A stretch of 64,000 bases of DNA, from the NCBI GenBank assembly GCA_021325675.1, contig JAJTCM010000003.1, positions 434,001 through 498,000 on the forward strand, in the 5' to 3' direction. The stretch comes from Crocinitomicaceae bacterium (GTDB lineage Bacteria > Bacteroidota > Bacteroidia > Flavobacteriales_D > Crocinitomicaceae). Both the position numbers and the translations under genes were made by a program. Positions 15,844-25,569 of the stretch are shown piece after piece (the stretch's first letter is position 1; the number at the start of each line of letters is the position of its first letter). Below the pieces are notes generated by a model. It ran no database searches and had not been told where the DNA came from. It saw only the letters and a program-made list of their open reading frames with translations.

Positions 15844-18800
15844 ATGAAAGTAAAACAACTTTACCAATTCATCGTACTTTTACTGTTAATGGTTTCGACA
15901 GGCGTTATTGCCCAACCGAATTTAGGTACCACAGCTGAGTTTTCATTCTTCACCTCATCAGGTGACGTGAGCAACTCAGGATCTTCCCAGGTTATCGGGA
16001 ATATTGGTACCGATTTCGGCAGCATTACCGGTTTCGGGAACATTAACGGTACTACGCACGATACCGACGGGGCCAGCGCCCAGGGGGCACTGGACTTAAC
16101 AGTTCTGTACAACGACCTGAACTCATCCGTCGCGACATTTTTTCCTGCTGCTGCCCTGGGCAACGGCCAGGTACTTACCCCGGGTGTTTATTCAATCGCC
16201 ACCGGGGCAACTTTAACTGCAGACCTAACGCTTGACGCGCAGGGTGACCCGAATGCAGTTTTCATTATCCGGACCAACGGAGGATTGACCACCGCGGCGA
16301 ACTCCGAGGTTATCCTTGTTAACGGAGCCATTGCCTGTAATGTATTCTGGCAAATCGAAGGCGACGTTGCACTGGGGTCCAACTCGGTGATGAAGGGGAC
16401 TATTCTTGCCAACAACTCCGACATTGACGCGGATGCTTCCGTATCACTGGAAGGAAGATTGCTGACAAATGCAGGGACCATTACTATGGATGACATCCTG
16501 ACTTACACGCCTGCAGGCTGTGGCGCGCCACTGCTTAACGGGCCTGCTGCACCAAACCTGCTCTCGGCAGCGTGTTATGCGCTCCTCGCAGTGGATGCCA
16601 ACATGAGTAATACCGGTGTGAGTATCATTACCGGTGAAGTAGGCAGCGACAACGGCACTTCAATTGGTTTCGACCCGCTCTTTATCAGCGGTACTCTACA
16701 CCTCGCTTCGGATGCCTCGACTTCGCAGGCTGCTGCAGATTTTATGAATGCTTATACTTATGCCAGCTCTGTTAGCCCGGACCTTACTATTACATTCCCG
16801 GCTCAATTTGGAAATGGCCTCATTTTAACACCACATACCTATATACTCAATGCAAACACCACGTTAAGCGACACGCTTTTCCTGGATGCACAGAATAACT
16901 CAAGCGCTGTTTTCCTGATCCAGGTTAACGGAGATTTGACCACCATGATGAATTCACAGATCGTTTTATTAAACGGTGCTGACGCAGACAACATCTACTG
17001 GGAAGTTGACGGTAACGTCACGCTCGGTGATAACTCTATGTTCATCGGAACGATCATGGCAAACAACGGAGATGTTACAATTGGTTCAGGAGCAGAGGTC
17101 GAAGGGCACGTCCTTGCAACCAATGGTGAAATCAATATCACTTCTGCAACGATCACCATTCCAACTTTATGCTCACCTGAAATTGCGATCCAGCCGATCG
17201 ATCAAACCGTATGCGAAGGCGCTACGGTAAATTTCAGCGTTACGGCTACCGGTGCCGGACTGACTTACCAGTGGAGACGGGGAACTGTTGACCTGGTAGA
17301 CGGCGGAAATATTTCCGGTGCTACAACCTCTACTTTAACAATTACCGGCGTAACTACTGCCGATGATGCTACGGACTACAATGTTGTGGTTACAGGTGAT
17401 TATGAGCCTGCTGCAACTTCAGATAATACGGCTTTGGTCGTAAATACTGCACCTAATATTACTATTCAGCCAATTAACGCGGCTGTTTGTGCCGGTGACG
17501 CTGCTACTTTTACAGTAACAGCTACAGGTACTGCTTTGACTTACCAATGGATGAAAGGTGGTATGCCGCTGACAGATGCGGGAAGTATTTCCGGTACAAC
17601 AACGGCAACCCTGACAATTGACCCGGTAGATGTCCTTGATGCAGCTTCAGATTACAGCGTATTAGTTGCGGGTACTTGCCCTGCAAGTATGGCTTCTGTA
17701 GATGTTGCACTGACAATCAACGCACCGGTTGCAATCACTACACAGCCAACAGACGAAACTGTTTGTGAAGGCGGTTCAGTTACTTTTTCAGTAATTGCCA
17801 CCGGAGCAGGCTTAACCTATCAATGGACCAGAGGAGGTGTAAACTTAGTGGACGGCGGATCAGTTTCCGGCGCTACTTCAGCTAGCCTTACTATCGATCC
17901 TGCTGTACAGGCAGACGAAGCAACTGACTACAACGTAATTGTTTCAGGCACTTGCCCGGGCAGTATGACTTCAGTTGATGTTGAACTGACTGTGGACGAA
18001 GTCCCTGTTATTACAGTAGAACCTGTAGATCAAATGGCTTGCGACGGTGATGCTGTAAGCTTCAACGTTACTGCAACAGGAACAGGCTTAACTTATCAAT
18101 GGAGACAAGGCACCAACAACATGGTTGACGGTGGACGCATTTCCGGAGCTATGACAAGCACATTAACTATCGACCCTACACTGGCAGCTGACGCCGCACC
18201 TGACTACAACGTTATTGTTACGGGATCTTGCGGAACAAGTGTCACTTCAGTAAATGCCGAACTTATCATCAACACATCTCCGGTAATTACCGTTCAGCCA
18301 GTTGATGAAAGTGTTTGTGAATCAAATATTGTAAATATCGCCGTTACTGCAACAGGAAGCGGCTTGACTTACCAATGGAGAAGAGGTGCAGTTAACCTCA
18401 CTGACGGCGGAACTATAACCGGTTCTACTTCTTCTGTTCTGACAATCAGCCCGGTTGTGGCAGGTGATGCAGGAACAGACTACAACGTGGTTGTTTCCGG
18501 TGCCTGCGGTTCTAGCGTAACTTCGATAGACATGGAATTAACTGTCAACGCTGTTCCTCAGATCACGATGGAGCCTGTTGATATGGCTGTTTGTGAAGGT
18601 ACTTCTGTTTCATTCACAGTTGCCGCTACCGGAGAAGGTATTACTTATCAATGGTACAAAGGCGGGCTTGGCCTGGCTGACGCAGGAAGCGTAAGCGGGG
18701 TGACAACTCCTACATTAACAATTAACCCGGTAAACAGTATTGACACCGGAACAGACTATTATGTTGTCGTATCAGGAATTTGTCCTGTGGAAGATACTTC

Positions 18801-21800
18801 CGTAAACGTTTCCCTGTCAATCAATACACCTCCGGTAATTACACTCCAGCCAGTTAACGAAAGCGTTTGCCCGGGCGGATCTGTAAGCTTTACAGTTGGT
18901 ACAACAGGCAATGGCCTTACTTACCAGTGGACGCGCGGCGGTGTAAACCTCCTTGACGGCGGAAACATTTCCGGCGCTACAACGTCTACTTTAACAATTG
19001 ACCCTGCAGCCGGCGCTGATGTCGCTACAGATTACAACGTGATTGTATCCGGATCTTGTCCTGCTCCTGTAACATCAGTAGATGTTTCCCTGAGCCTTGA
19101 CGCTGTTCCGGTTATTACCGTTCAACCGGCAGATGATGCTGTTTGTGACGGCGGACCTGCAAGCTTTACGGTTACTGCAACAGGAACCGGATTGACTTAT
19201 CAATGGATGCGCGGTGGCGTTGCCCTGACGGACGGCGGAAATATTTCCGGTGCTACAAGTGCAACTTTAACCATCAACCCGGCAACAGCTGCTGACGAAG
19301 CAACTGATTACAGTGTTATGGTTTCCGGGGCTTGCCCTGCACCTGTTACATCCGTAGATGTAGAATTAACGGTTAACGATCTGACAAGCATTACCATTCA
19401 GCCTACAGACCAGCAGGTATGTGAAGGAAATGCCGTAAGTTTCACAGTTACTGCTGTTGGAAACGGTCTTTCATACCAATGGACACGCGGCGGTGTAAAC
19501 CTTGTTGACGGAGGAAATATCTCCGGTGCAACAAGCGCTACTTTAACAATCGATCCGGCAATGAGTGCAGATGCCTTCCCTGATTACAATGTGATTGTAT
19601 CCGGTGTATGTCCTGCAACAACTTCAGCCGATGTCGAATTAACTATCAATACGGCCCCGGTAATTACTGTCCAGCCAACAGACGAGACTTTCTGTGAAGG
19701 AAGTTCAGCTGTCCTGAGCGTAACTGCAACCGGAACAGGCTTAACTTATCAGTGGATGCGCGGTGGTGTGGCACTGGTGGACGGCGGAGCAATTTCCGGC
19801 GCTACATCAGCTTCTTTAAACATCAACCCGGTAACAACTGCAGATGCGGGAACAGACTACAGCGTGATGATCACGGGAACCTGTCCTTCAGCTGTAACTT
19901 CCGTTGATGCTGAATTAATTATCAATACTGCCCCTGTTATTACTGTACAACCGGTGGATGTGACTGTGTGCGAAGGCTCATCAGCAACTCTTTCCGTAAC
20001 AGCAACAGGATCAGGTTTAACATACCAATGGATGAAAGGCGGGGTTGGCCTGACTGATAACGGAACAATTTCCGGGTCTACAACTTCTTCCCTGACTATC
20101 GATCCAACAACGACGGCAGACGGTGCACCAGACTATACAGTAGTGGTAACCGGAGCTTGTCCTTTCCCTGTAACTTCCCTGGATGCGATGCTGGTAATCA
20201 ACACCGCTCCTACAATTACCGTTCAGCCAACTGACCGCACAGTATGTGAAGGCAGCCCGGCTACGTTTACCGTAACGGCTACAGGAGGAAACCTGAACTA
20301 CCAATGGAGAAGAGGTGCAATTAACCTCGTTGACGGAGTAAATATCTCCGGTGCAACAACTTCTACACTGACAATTGACCCGGCGATGATGGCGGATGCT
20401 GACAATGACTACAACGTTGTGATTACGGGTTCTTGTCCGGGCACAGCAACATCTGTCAACGTTTCTTTAAACATCGAAACAACTCCTGTTATTCTTGTTC
20501 AGCCAATTGACCGCACAGTATGTGAGGGAACTTCTGTAAGCTTTAGCGTTACAACTTCTGCTTCAGGTTTAACTTACCAGTGGAGACAGGGAACAAACAA
20601 CATGGTTGACGGGGCACGCGTTTCCGGTTCAACAACTTCTACCCTGACTATCAACCCGGTAAACAGCGGAGATGCAGCACCTGACTACAACGTAGTGATT
20701 TCAGGTACATGTCCTTCAAGCACGACTTCCGTGAGCGTTTCCTTAACAGTGAACACTGCTCCGGTAATTACCATGCAGCCAACAGATCAGAATGCATGTC
20801 CTGGTGAAGCAGTAAGCTTTACTGTAGGGGCAACAGGAACCGGTCTGACTTACCAATGGATGCTTGGTGGTGCTATCCTCGTTGACGGCGGAAACATGTC
20901 CGGCACGAACACGGCTACCCTGACTATTGACCCTGTGAATGCAGGCAATGGAGCAGTTGATTACCACGTAGTAGTTTCAGGTACCTGCCCTGCACCGGTT
21001 AACTCCGATGATGCAGCGCTGAATATCAATAACTCACCGGTAATTACTGTACAGCCAATCGACATGAGTGTTTGTGACGGCGGATCAGTAAGCTTTAACG
21101 TAACTTCTCCGGGAGCTGGTTTAACTTACCAGTGGAGAAGAGGAACAACTGACCTCGTTGACGGAGGCAACATTTCCGGTGCAACTACGGCAACGTTAAC
21201 AATCAACCCGGCCAGCGCTGCTGATGTTGCGGGAGATTATAACGTGGTCATTACCGGTGCATGTCCTACAAGCACAACTTCTGTGGATGTTTCTTTAACG
21301 CTCAATGCCGATCCTGTAGTTACCGTGCAGCCTGTAGACCAGACTGTATGTGAAGGTAGCGCAGTAAGCTTTACCGTTGGAGCAACAGGATCAGGATTAA
21401 CATATCAATGGAGACAAGGTACCAACAACATGGTTGACGGTGCACGGGTTTCCGGAGTTACAACAAGTACATTAACTATTGACCCTACAATGGCAGCTGA
21501 CGATGCACCTGACTACAACGTTGTTGTTACAGGAGTATGCGGAACAAGCGTTACATCTGTCAATGCCGATCTGACTATCAATACAGCACCGGTAATTACA
21601 GCTCAGCCTGTTGACGTTACAGCTTGTGAGGGAAGCTCTGTTTCCTTCAGTGTAGGTGCAACCGGTTCCGGACTGACTTACCAGTGGATGTTAGGCGGGG
21701 TGATGTTGGTTAACGGAGGTAATATCTCCGGCGCAACATCTTCAACGCTGACTATCGACCCTGTAACGCTCCTTAACGCGGCTGCAGATTACAGTGTTGT

Positions 21801-24576
21801 AATCACGGGCACTTGTCCTTCATCAGTAACTTCAGCTGATGCTGAATTAATTATCAATACTGCTCCTGTAATTGCGCTTCAGCCGACAGACGAAACCGTT
21901 TGTGAAGGTTCAGCTGCAACTTTCAGTGTAACAGCAGTAGGAGTAGGATTAACTTACCAGTGGATGGTTGGTGGTACAAACCTTGTTGACGGCGGAAACA
22001 TTTCCGGCGCTACAACTTCCACCCTGACTATCGATCCTGCTATGACAACAGATGCAGCTACAGACTACAGCGTAGTTGTTATGATGGGAAGCTGTCCTGC
22101 AACTTCAGTTGACGCAGAATTAACGGTAAACGTTGGTCCTTCAATCACGGCACAGCCGGTTGACGCAACTGTATGCCCGGGCGGAACAGCAACTTTCAGT
22201 GTAACGGCAACGAACCCTGTATTGGTTTACCAATGGATGCGCGGTGGTGCGATGCTCGTTAACGGCGGAAACATTTCCGGTGCAACATCTTCTACCCTCA
22301 CAATTGATCCGGTAGGACCAGGTGATGCAGGAACTGACTACAGCGTAGTTGTTTCAGGCGGAGCTTGCTCTACACAGTCTGTAGATGTAGCGCTCATCAT
22401 CAATGATGCCCCTGCAATTACTGTACAACCAACTGACCAGACCGTATGTGAAGGCTCTGCCGCTACACTTTCTGTAACAGCAACCGGTACAGGTCTTACT
22501 TACCAGTGGATGCGCGGCGGTGTGAATATCGTTAACGGCGGAAACATTTCAGGAGCTAATACAGCAACCCTGACAATTGACCCGGCTACAACGGCTGATG
22601 ATGATTCTGATTATAGTGTAATGGTTTCAGGAGCTTGTCCTTCCGCGGTAACGTCCGTAGATGTTGACCTGACAGTGACACCTGCTACTGTAATCACTGT
22701 TCAGCCTGTGAACCAGACTGTCTGCGAAGGCAACCCGGTAAGCTTCAGTGTTACCGCAACAGGTACAGCACCGCTTACTTACCAATGGATGCGCGGAGGT
22801 GTTAACCTCGCTAACGGTGGAAACATTTCAGGAGCTAACACAGCTACTTTAACCATCGATCCGGCAATGACAGCCGATGCAGGAACAGATTATACAGTAA
22901 TGATTTCAGGAGCATGCCCAAGTGTAACTTCGGCTAACGTTTCCCTGACGATCAACACTGCCCCTGTAATTACTGTCCTCCCTGCCGATCAAAGTGTTTG
23001 TGAAGGAAGCTCTGTAACTTTCACTGTAGTTGCTACGGGTACTGGTCTCAGCTACCAATGGAGAAGAGGTATTGTGAACATGACGGATAACGCCACAGTT
23101 TCAGGTACAACGACTTCAAGCATGACAATCGCACCGGTAGCCCTGACAGATCAGGGAACTAACTATAACGTGGTTATCACGGGAACATGTCCTTCCGCGG
23201 TAACTTCAGCAGATATTGCCTTAACTATCCAGCCGTCCCCAATCATTACCGTACAGCCTTTAGCTCAAACGGTGTGTGAAGGCGGAGCAGCGACATTCAC
23301 TGTCACAGCTATCGGAGCAGGCTTAACATATCAATGGAGACAAGGCAGCAACAACATGGTTGACGGCGCACGGATTTCCGGAGCTACTACAACTACATTG
23401 ACAATCGATCCTGTATTGGCAGCTGATGCCGCCCTGGATTACAATGTTGTAGTAACCGGTACTTGCCCTGCTACTTCAGTTGACGTTGCCCTCAACGTAA
23501 ATACTGCACCAGTAATTACAGTACAACCGGTTAACCAGACAGTTTGTCCTGGAGATGCTGCAACTTTTGCAGTAACTGCAACCGGTTCTAACTTAACATA
23601 CCAGTGGAGAACGGGTACAACCAACCTGGTGAACGGAGGAAATATCTCCGGTGCTACGACTTCAACCCTGGTGATTGATCCTGTAGATGCTTCCGATGCG
23701 GCGGCAAACTACAATGTGGTTGTTACCGGATCTTGTCCGACAGCAGCTACTTCTGCCAATGCATCCTTAATCCTGAATACCCCTGCTGCAATTACTGTAC
23801 AGGCGGTTAACCAGTCAGTGTGTGAAGGCAGCGCGGTAACCTTTAATGTTACTGCTACAGGTACAGGATTAACTTACCAGTGGAGAAGAGGCACAACCAA
23901 CCTGGTTAACGGAGGAACAATTTCCGGGGCCACAACTGCCAGCTTAACGATCAATCCGGTTGACAATACCGATGCAGGCAACAACTACAACGTAGTCGTT
24001 TCCGGAACCTGTCCGGGAAGTGTTACATCTGTCAACTATACGTTGGATGTAAACGGTGTTCCTGTTGCAGTTGCTTCGGCTAACACTGACCTTTGTGTCG
24101 GTACGGCTATCGCCCTGAATGCTGAAAGCGTTTCAGGTGCAACTTACAGCTGGTCAGGACCGAACGGTTATACATCTGACGCGCAGAACCCGGTAATCGG
24201 CTCAGCAGCTACAAGCAATTCAGGTACGTACACACTCGTTGTTACACGCAACGGATGTACTGCAACGGATGACGTAGCCGTACTTGTTCTTGATGACTGT
24301 GACATTGTAGCGATTTCAATTCCCGAAGGTTTCTCACCTAACGGCGATAACATCAACGACATCCTGGTGATTAATGGAATTGAAAACTATACTGATAACA
24401 AATTCATGATCTTCAACCGTTGGGGTGATGAGGTATTCGAAGGTGACTCTTACGCAAATACCTGGGATGGAAAAGGACCGAATGGCGAAATACTGCCTGT
24501 AGGTGTTTACTTCTACATTCTTGAGCTCGGTGACGGTTCTGAAGATAAGAAGGGAACCATTTACTTAAACAGATAA
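15844..24576 (+). CDS. Giant 2910-aa T9SS type B surface protein: two ice-binding-like domains plus 25 Ig-like repeats
   Basis: Signal peptide (MKVKQLYQFIVLLLLMVSTG, cut after VIAQ). Two DUF3494 ice-binding-like domains follow (about 27-226 and 240-442), each with the LDAQ...AVFLI and NVxWxxxGxVxLGxNSxMxGTI patterns. Residues 446 to about 2740 are 25 Ig-like repeats of about 92 residues, each with QP.D.TVCEG, LTYQW, GGNISGA, LTIDP and SGTCP. A different Ig-like unit comes next, then a gliding-motility type B sorting domain (about 2826-2910; FSPNGDNINDILVINGI, ending KGTIYLNR). Export should use T9SS with the PorP/SprF protein encoded next. A cell-surface adhesin is the natural reading; ice or surface binding is possible but DUF3494 domains also serve as general adhesion modules. 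It carries the island's regulon promoter. Confidence 0.92.
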   Translation: MKVKQLYQFIVLLLLMVSTGVIAQPNLGTTAEFSFFTSSGDVSNSGSSQVIGNIGTDFGSITGFGNINGTTHDTDGASAQGALDLTVLYNDLNSSVATFFPAAALGNGQVLTPGVYSIATGATLTADLTLDAQGDPNAVFIIRTNGGLTTAANSEVILVNGAIACNVFWQIEGDVALGSNSVMKGTILANNSDIDADASVSLEGRLLTNAGTITMDDILTYTPAGCGAPLLNGPAAPNLLSAACYALLAVDANMSNTGVSIITGEVGSDNGTSIGFDPLFISGTLHLASDASTSQAAADFMNAYTYASSVSPDLTITFPAQFGNGLILTPHTYILNANTTLSDTLFLDAQNNSSAVFLIQVNGDLTTMMNSQIVLLNGADADNIYWEVDGNVTLGDNSMFIGTIMANNGDVTIGSGAEVEGHVLATNGEINITSATITIPTLCSPEIAIQPIDQTVCEGATVNFSVTATGAGLTYQWRRGTVDLVDGGNISGATTSTLTITGVTTADDATDYNVVVTGDYEPAATSDNTALVVNTAPNITIQPINAAVCAGDAATFTVTATGTALTYQWMKGGMPLTDAGSISGTTTATLTIDPVDVLDAASDYSVLVAGTCPASMASVDVALTINAPVAITTQPTDETVCEGGSVTFSVIATGAGLTYQWTRGGVNLVDGGSVSGATSASLTIDPAVQADEATDYNVIVSGTCPGSMTSVDVELTVDEVPVITVEPVDQMACDGDAVSFNVTATGTGLTYQWRQGTNNMVDGGRISGAMTSTLTIDPTLAADAAPDYNVIVTGSCGTSVTSVNAELIINTSPVITVQPVDESVCESNIVNIAVTATGSGLTYQWRRGAVNLTDGGTITGSTSSVLTISPVVAGDAGTDYNVVVSGACGSSVTSIDMELTVNAVPQITMEPVDMAVCEGTSVSFTVAATGEGITYQWYKGGLGLADAGSVSGVTTPTLTINPVNSIDTGTDYYVVVSGICPVEDTSVNVSLSINTPPVITLQPVNESVCPGGSVSFTVGTTGNGLTYQWTRGGVNLLDGGNISGATTSTLTIDPAAGADVATDYNVIVSGSCPAPVTSVDVSLSLDAVPVITVQPADDAVCDGGPASFTVTATGTGLTYQWMRGGVALTDGGNISGATSATLTINPATAADEATDYSVMVSGACPAPVTSVDVELTVNDLTSITIQPTDQQVCEGNAVSFTVTAVGNGLSYQWTRGGVNLVDGGNISGATSATLTIDPAMSADAFPDYNVIVSGVCPATTSADVELTINTAPVITVQPTDETFCEGSSAVLSVTATGTGLTYQWMRGGVALVDGGAISGATSASLNINPVTTADAGTDYSVMITGTCPSAVTSVDAELIINTAPVITVQPVDVTVCEGSSATLSVTATGSGLTYQWMKGGVGLTDNGTISGSTTSSLTIDPTTTADGAPDYTVVVTGACPFPVTSLDAMLVINTAPTITVQPTDRTVCEGSPATFTVTATGGNLNYQWRRGAINLVDGVNISGATTSTLTIDPAMMADADNDYNVVITGSCPGTATSVNVSLNIETTPVILVQPIDRTVCEGTSVSFSVTTSASGLTYQWRQGTNNMVDGARVSGSTTSTLTINPVNSGDAAPDYNVVISGTCPSSTTSVSVSLTVNTAPVITMQPTDQNACPGEAVSFTVGATGTGLTYQWMLGGAILVDGGNMSGTNTATLTIDPVNAGNGAVDYHVVVSGTCPAPVNSDDAALNINNSPVITVQPIDMSVCDGGSVSFNVTSPGAGLTYQWRRGTTDLVDGGNISGATTATLTINPASAADVAGDYNVVITGACPTSTTSVDVSLTLNADPVVTVQPVDQTVCEGSAVSFTVGATGSGLTYQWRQGTNNMVDGARVSGVTTSTLTIDPTMAADDAPDYNVVVTGVCGTSVTSVNADLTINTAPVITAQPVDVTACEGSSVSFSVGATGSGLTYQWMLGGVMLVNGGNISGATSSTLTIDPVTLLNAAADYSVVITGTCPSSVTSADAELIINTAPVIALQPTDETVCEGSAATFSVTAVGVGLTYQWMVGGTNLVDGGNISGATTSTLTIDPAMTTDAATDYSVVVMMGSCPATSVDAELTVNVGPSITAQPVDATVCPGGTATFSVTATNPVLVYQWMRGGAMLVNGGNISGATSSTLTIDPVGPGDAGTDYSVVVSGGACSTQSVDVALIINDAPAITVQPTDQTVCEGSAATLSVTATGTGLTYQWMRGGVNIVNGGNISGANTATLTIDPATTADDDSDYSVMVSGACPSAVTSVDVDLTVTPATVITVQPVNQTVCEGNPVSFSVTATGTAPLTYQWMRGGVNLANGGNISGANTATLTIDPAMTADAGTDYTVMISGACPSVTSANVSLTINTAPVITVLPADQSVCEGSSVTFTVVATGTGLSYQWRRGIVNMTDNATVSGTTTSSMTIAPVALTDQGTNYNVVITGTCPSAVTSADIALTIQPSPIITVQPLAQTVCEGGAATFTVTAIGAGLTYQWRQGSNNMVDGARISGATTTTLTIDPVLAADAALDYNVVVTGTCPATSVDVALNVNTAPVITVQPVNQTVCPGDAATFAVTATGSNLTYQWRTGTTNLVNGGNISGATTSTLVIDPVDASDAAANYNVVVTGSCPTAATSANASLILNTPAAITVQAVNQSVCEGSAVTFNVTATGTGLTYQWRRGTTNLVNGGTISGATTASLTINPVDNTDAGNNYNVVVSGTCPGSVTSVNYTLDVNGVPVAVASANTDLCVGTAIALNAESVSGATYSWSGPNGYTSDAQNPVIGSAATSNSGTYTLVVTRNGCTATDDVAVLVLDDCDIVAISIPEGFSPNGDNINDILVINGIENYTDNKFMIFNRWGDEVFEGDSYANTWDGKGPNGEILPVGVYFYILELGDGSEDKKGTIYLNR
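17179..24055 (+). repeat. 25 tandem Ig-like coding repeats, about 275 bp each
   Basis: Counted by their openings (AIQPIDQTVCEG to VQAVNQSVCEG), there are 25 units. Codon choice differs between units (for example CAGCC, CAACC and CAGCG in the same position), so the array is old and kept by selection on protein sequence rather than recently amplified. Some neighbours share longer identical blocks, leaving room for recombination. Confidence 0.9.
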
Positions 24577-24607
24577 TCGATTCAATGTCACATAAAAAGT
24601 CAATCTT

Positions 24608-25546
24608 ATGAAAACACATAAAAAAATAATCGCAGGGATCCTCTTAGGACTGGGCAGCTTTAGCGCCCAGGCCCAACAGGTCCCGATGTACACACACTAT
24701 ATGTACAACACGCTTTCGGTAAACCCCGCTTATGCGGGGAGCCGCGAGGCGCTTAGCATAACAGCGCTGCACCGCTCTCAGTGGGTAGGCTTTGACGGCG
24801 CCCCGATGACCCAAACGCTCACCATGCACTCCCCGATTGCAAGTGAGCACATCGGACTGGGGCTCTCCTTTGCCAACGACAAGATCGGGCCGATCAACAC
24901 GACCTCGATTTTCGGGAGCTTCGCCTATATTATGAACTTAACCGAGCGCTCTAAACTGGCGCTTGGTTTAAGCGGCGGGGCAAACATCCTGCAGGCTGAT
25001 CTTGAAGCCCTGGACCTCGAGACTGAAAGCGACCCTGTTTTCGTGAACGTTAACAACCGCGCTACTCCAAACTTTGGTTTTGGCGCGTATTACTCCATGA
25101 AACGTTTCTATGCGGGTATTTCCGTACCGAACCTGCTCGAAAATAGTTTTTCGACGGTTGTCATGAATAACGGAAACGAATCCCTTGCGAAAGAAGAACG
25201 TCATTATTTCTTCATAGCAGGCGCGATGCTTGACATCACTCCAAATGTGGCCTTCAAGCCTACAACGCTCATCAAGTATACCCCGAAGGCACCAGGCCAG
25301 ATTGACCTGACTGCATCTTTTGTATTCCGTCAGAGACTCCTCCTGGGTGCAATGTACCGTTCCGGGGATGCCGTTGGTGCATTAGTTGGACTTGATTTAT
25401 CACCACAATTCCACATAGGCTACTCTTTCGATTGGTCTTATGGGGTGAGAACGTTCAAATATAACCAGGGAAGCCACGAGATCATGCTCCGCTACGACTT
25501 CATCTTCCCGGGTAAAAAACAGATTGATTCACCGCGTTATTTTTAA
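24608..25546 (+). CDS. PorP/SprF-family type IX secretion outer membrane protein
   Basis: A 312-aa outer membrane beta-barrel of the PorP/SprF family. Signal peptide (ending SFSAQAQ), then the family hallmark QVPMYTHYMYNTLSVNPAYAG and SLTALHR-like ITALHRSQWVGFDGAP. Alternating hydrophobic strands and a C-terminal HEIMLRYDFIF complete the barrel. In Flavobacterium johnsoniae SprF is needed for secretion of the type B sorting-domain protein SprB, and such genes usually sit next to their client. Here it follows the giant type B protein by 31 bp, so it should be its dedicated export partner. Confidence 0.93.
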   Translation: MKTHKKIIAGILLGLGSFSAQAQQVPMYTHYMYNTLSVNPAYAGSREALSITALHRSQWVGFDGAPMTQTLTMHSPIASEHIGLGLSFANDKIGPINTTSIFGSFAYIMNLTERSKLALGLSGGANILQADLEALDLETESDPVFVNVNNRATPNFGFGAYYSMKRFYAGISVPNLLENSFSTVVMNNGNESLAKEERHYFFIAGAMLDITPNVAFKPTTLIKYTPKAPGQIDLTASFVFRQRLLLGAMYRSGDAVGALVGLDLSPQFHIGYSFDWSYGVRTFKYNQGSHEIMLRYDFIFPGKKQIDSPRYF

Positions 25547-25569
25547 GAGCGCCCATAAATTAAATGATC

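Noticed and set aside
17179-24055. Repeat array as a CRISPR or as satellite DNA
   Set aside because: The repeats are in frame, about 275 bp long and encode conserved Ig-like units.
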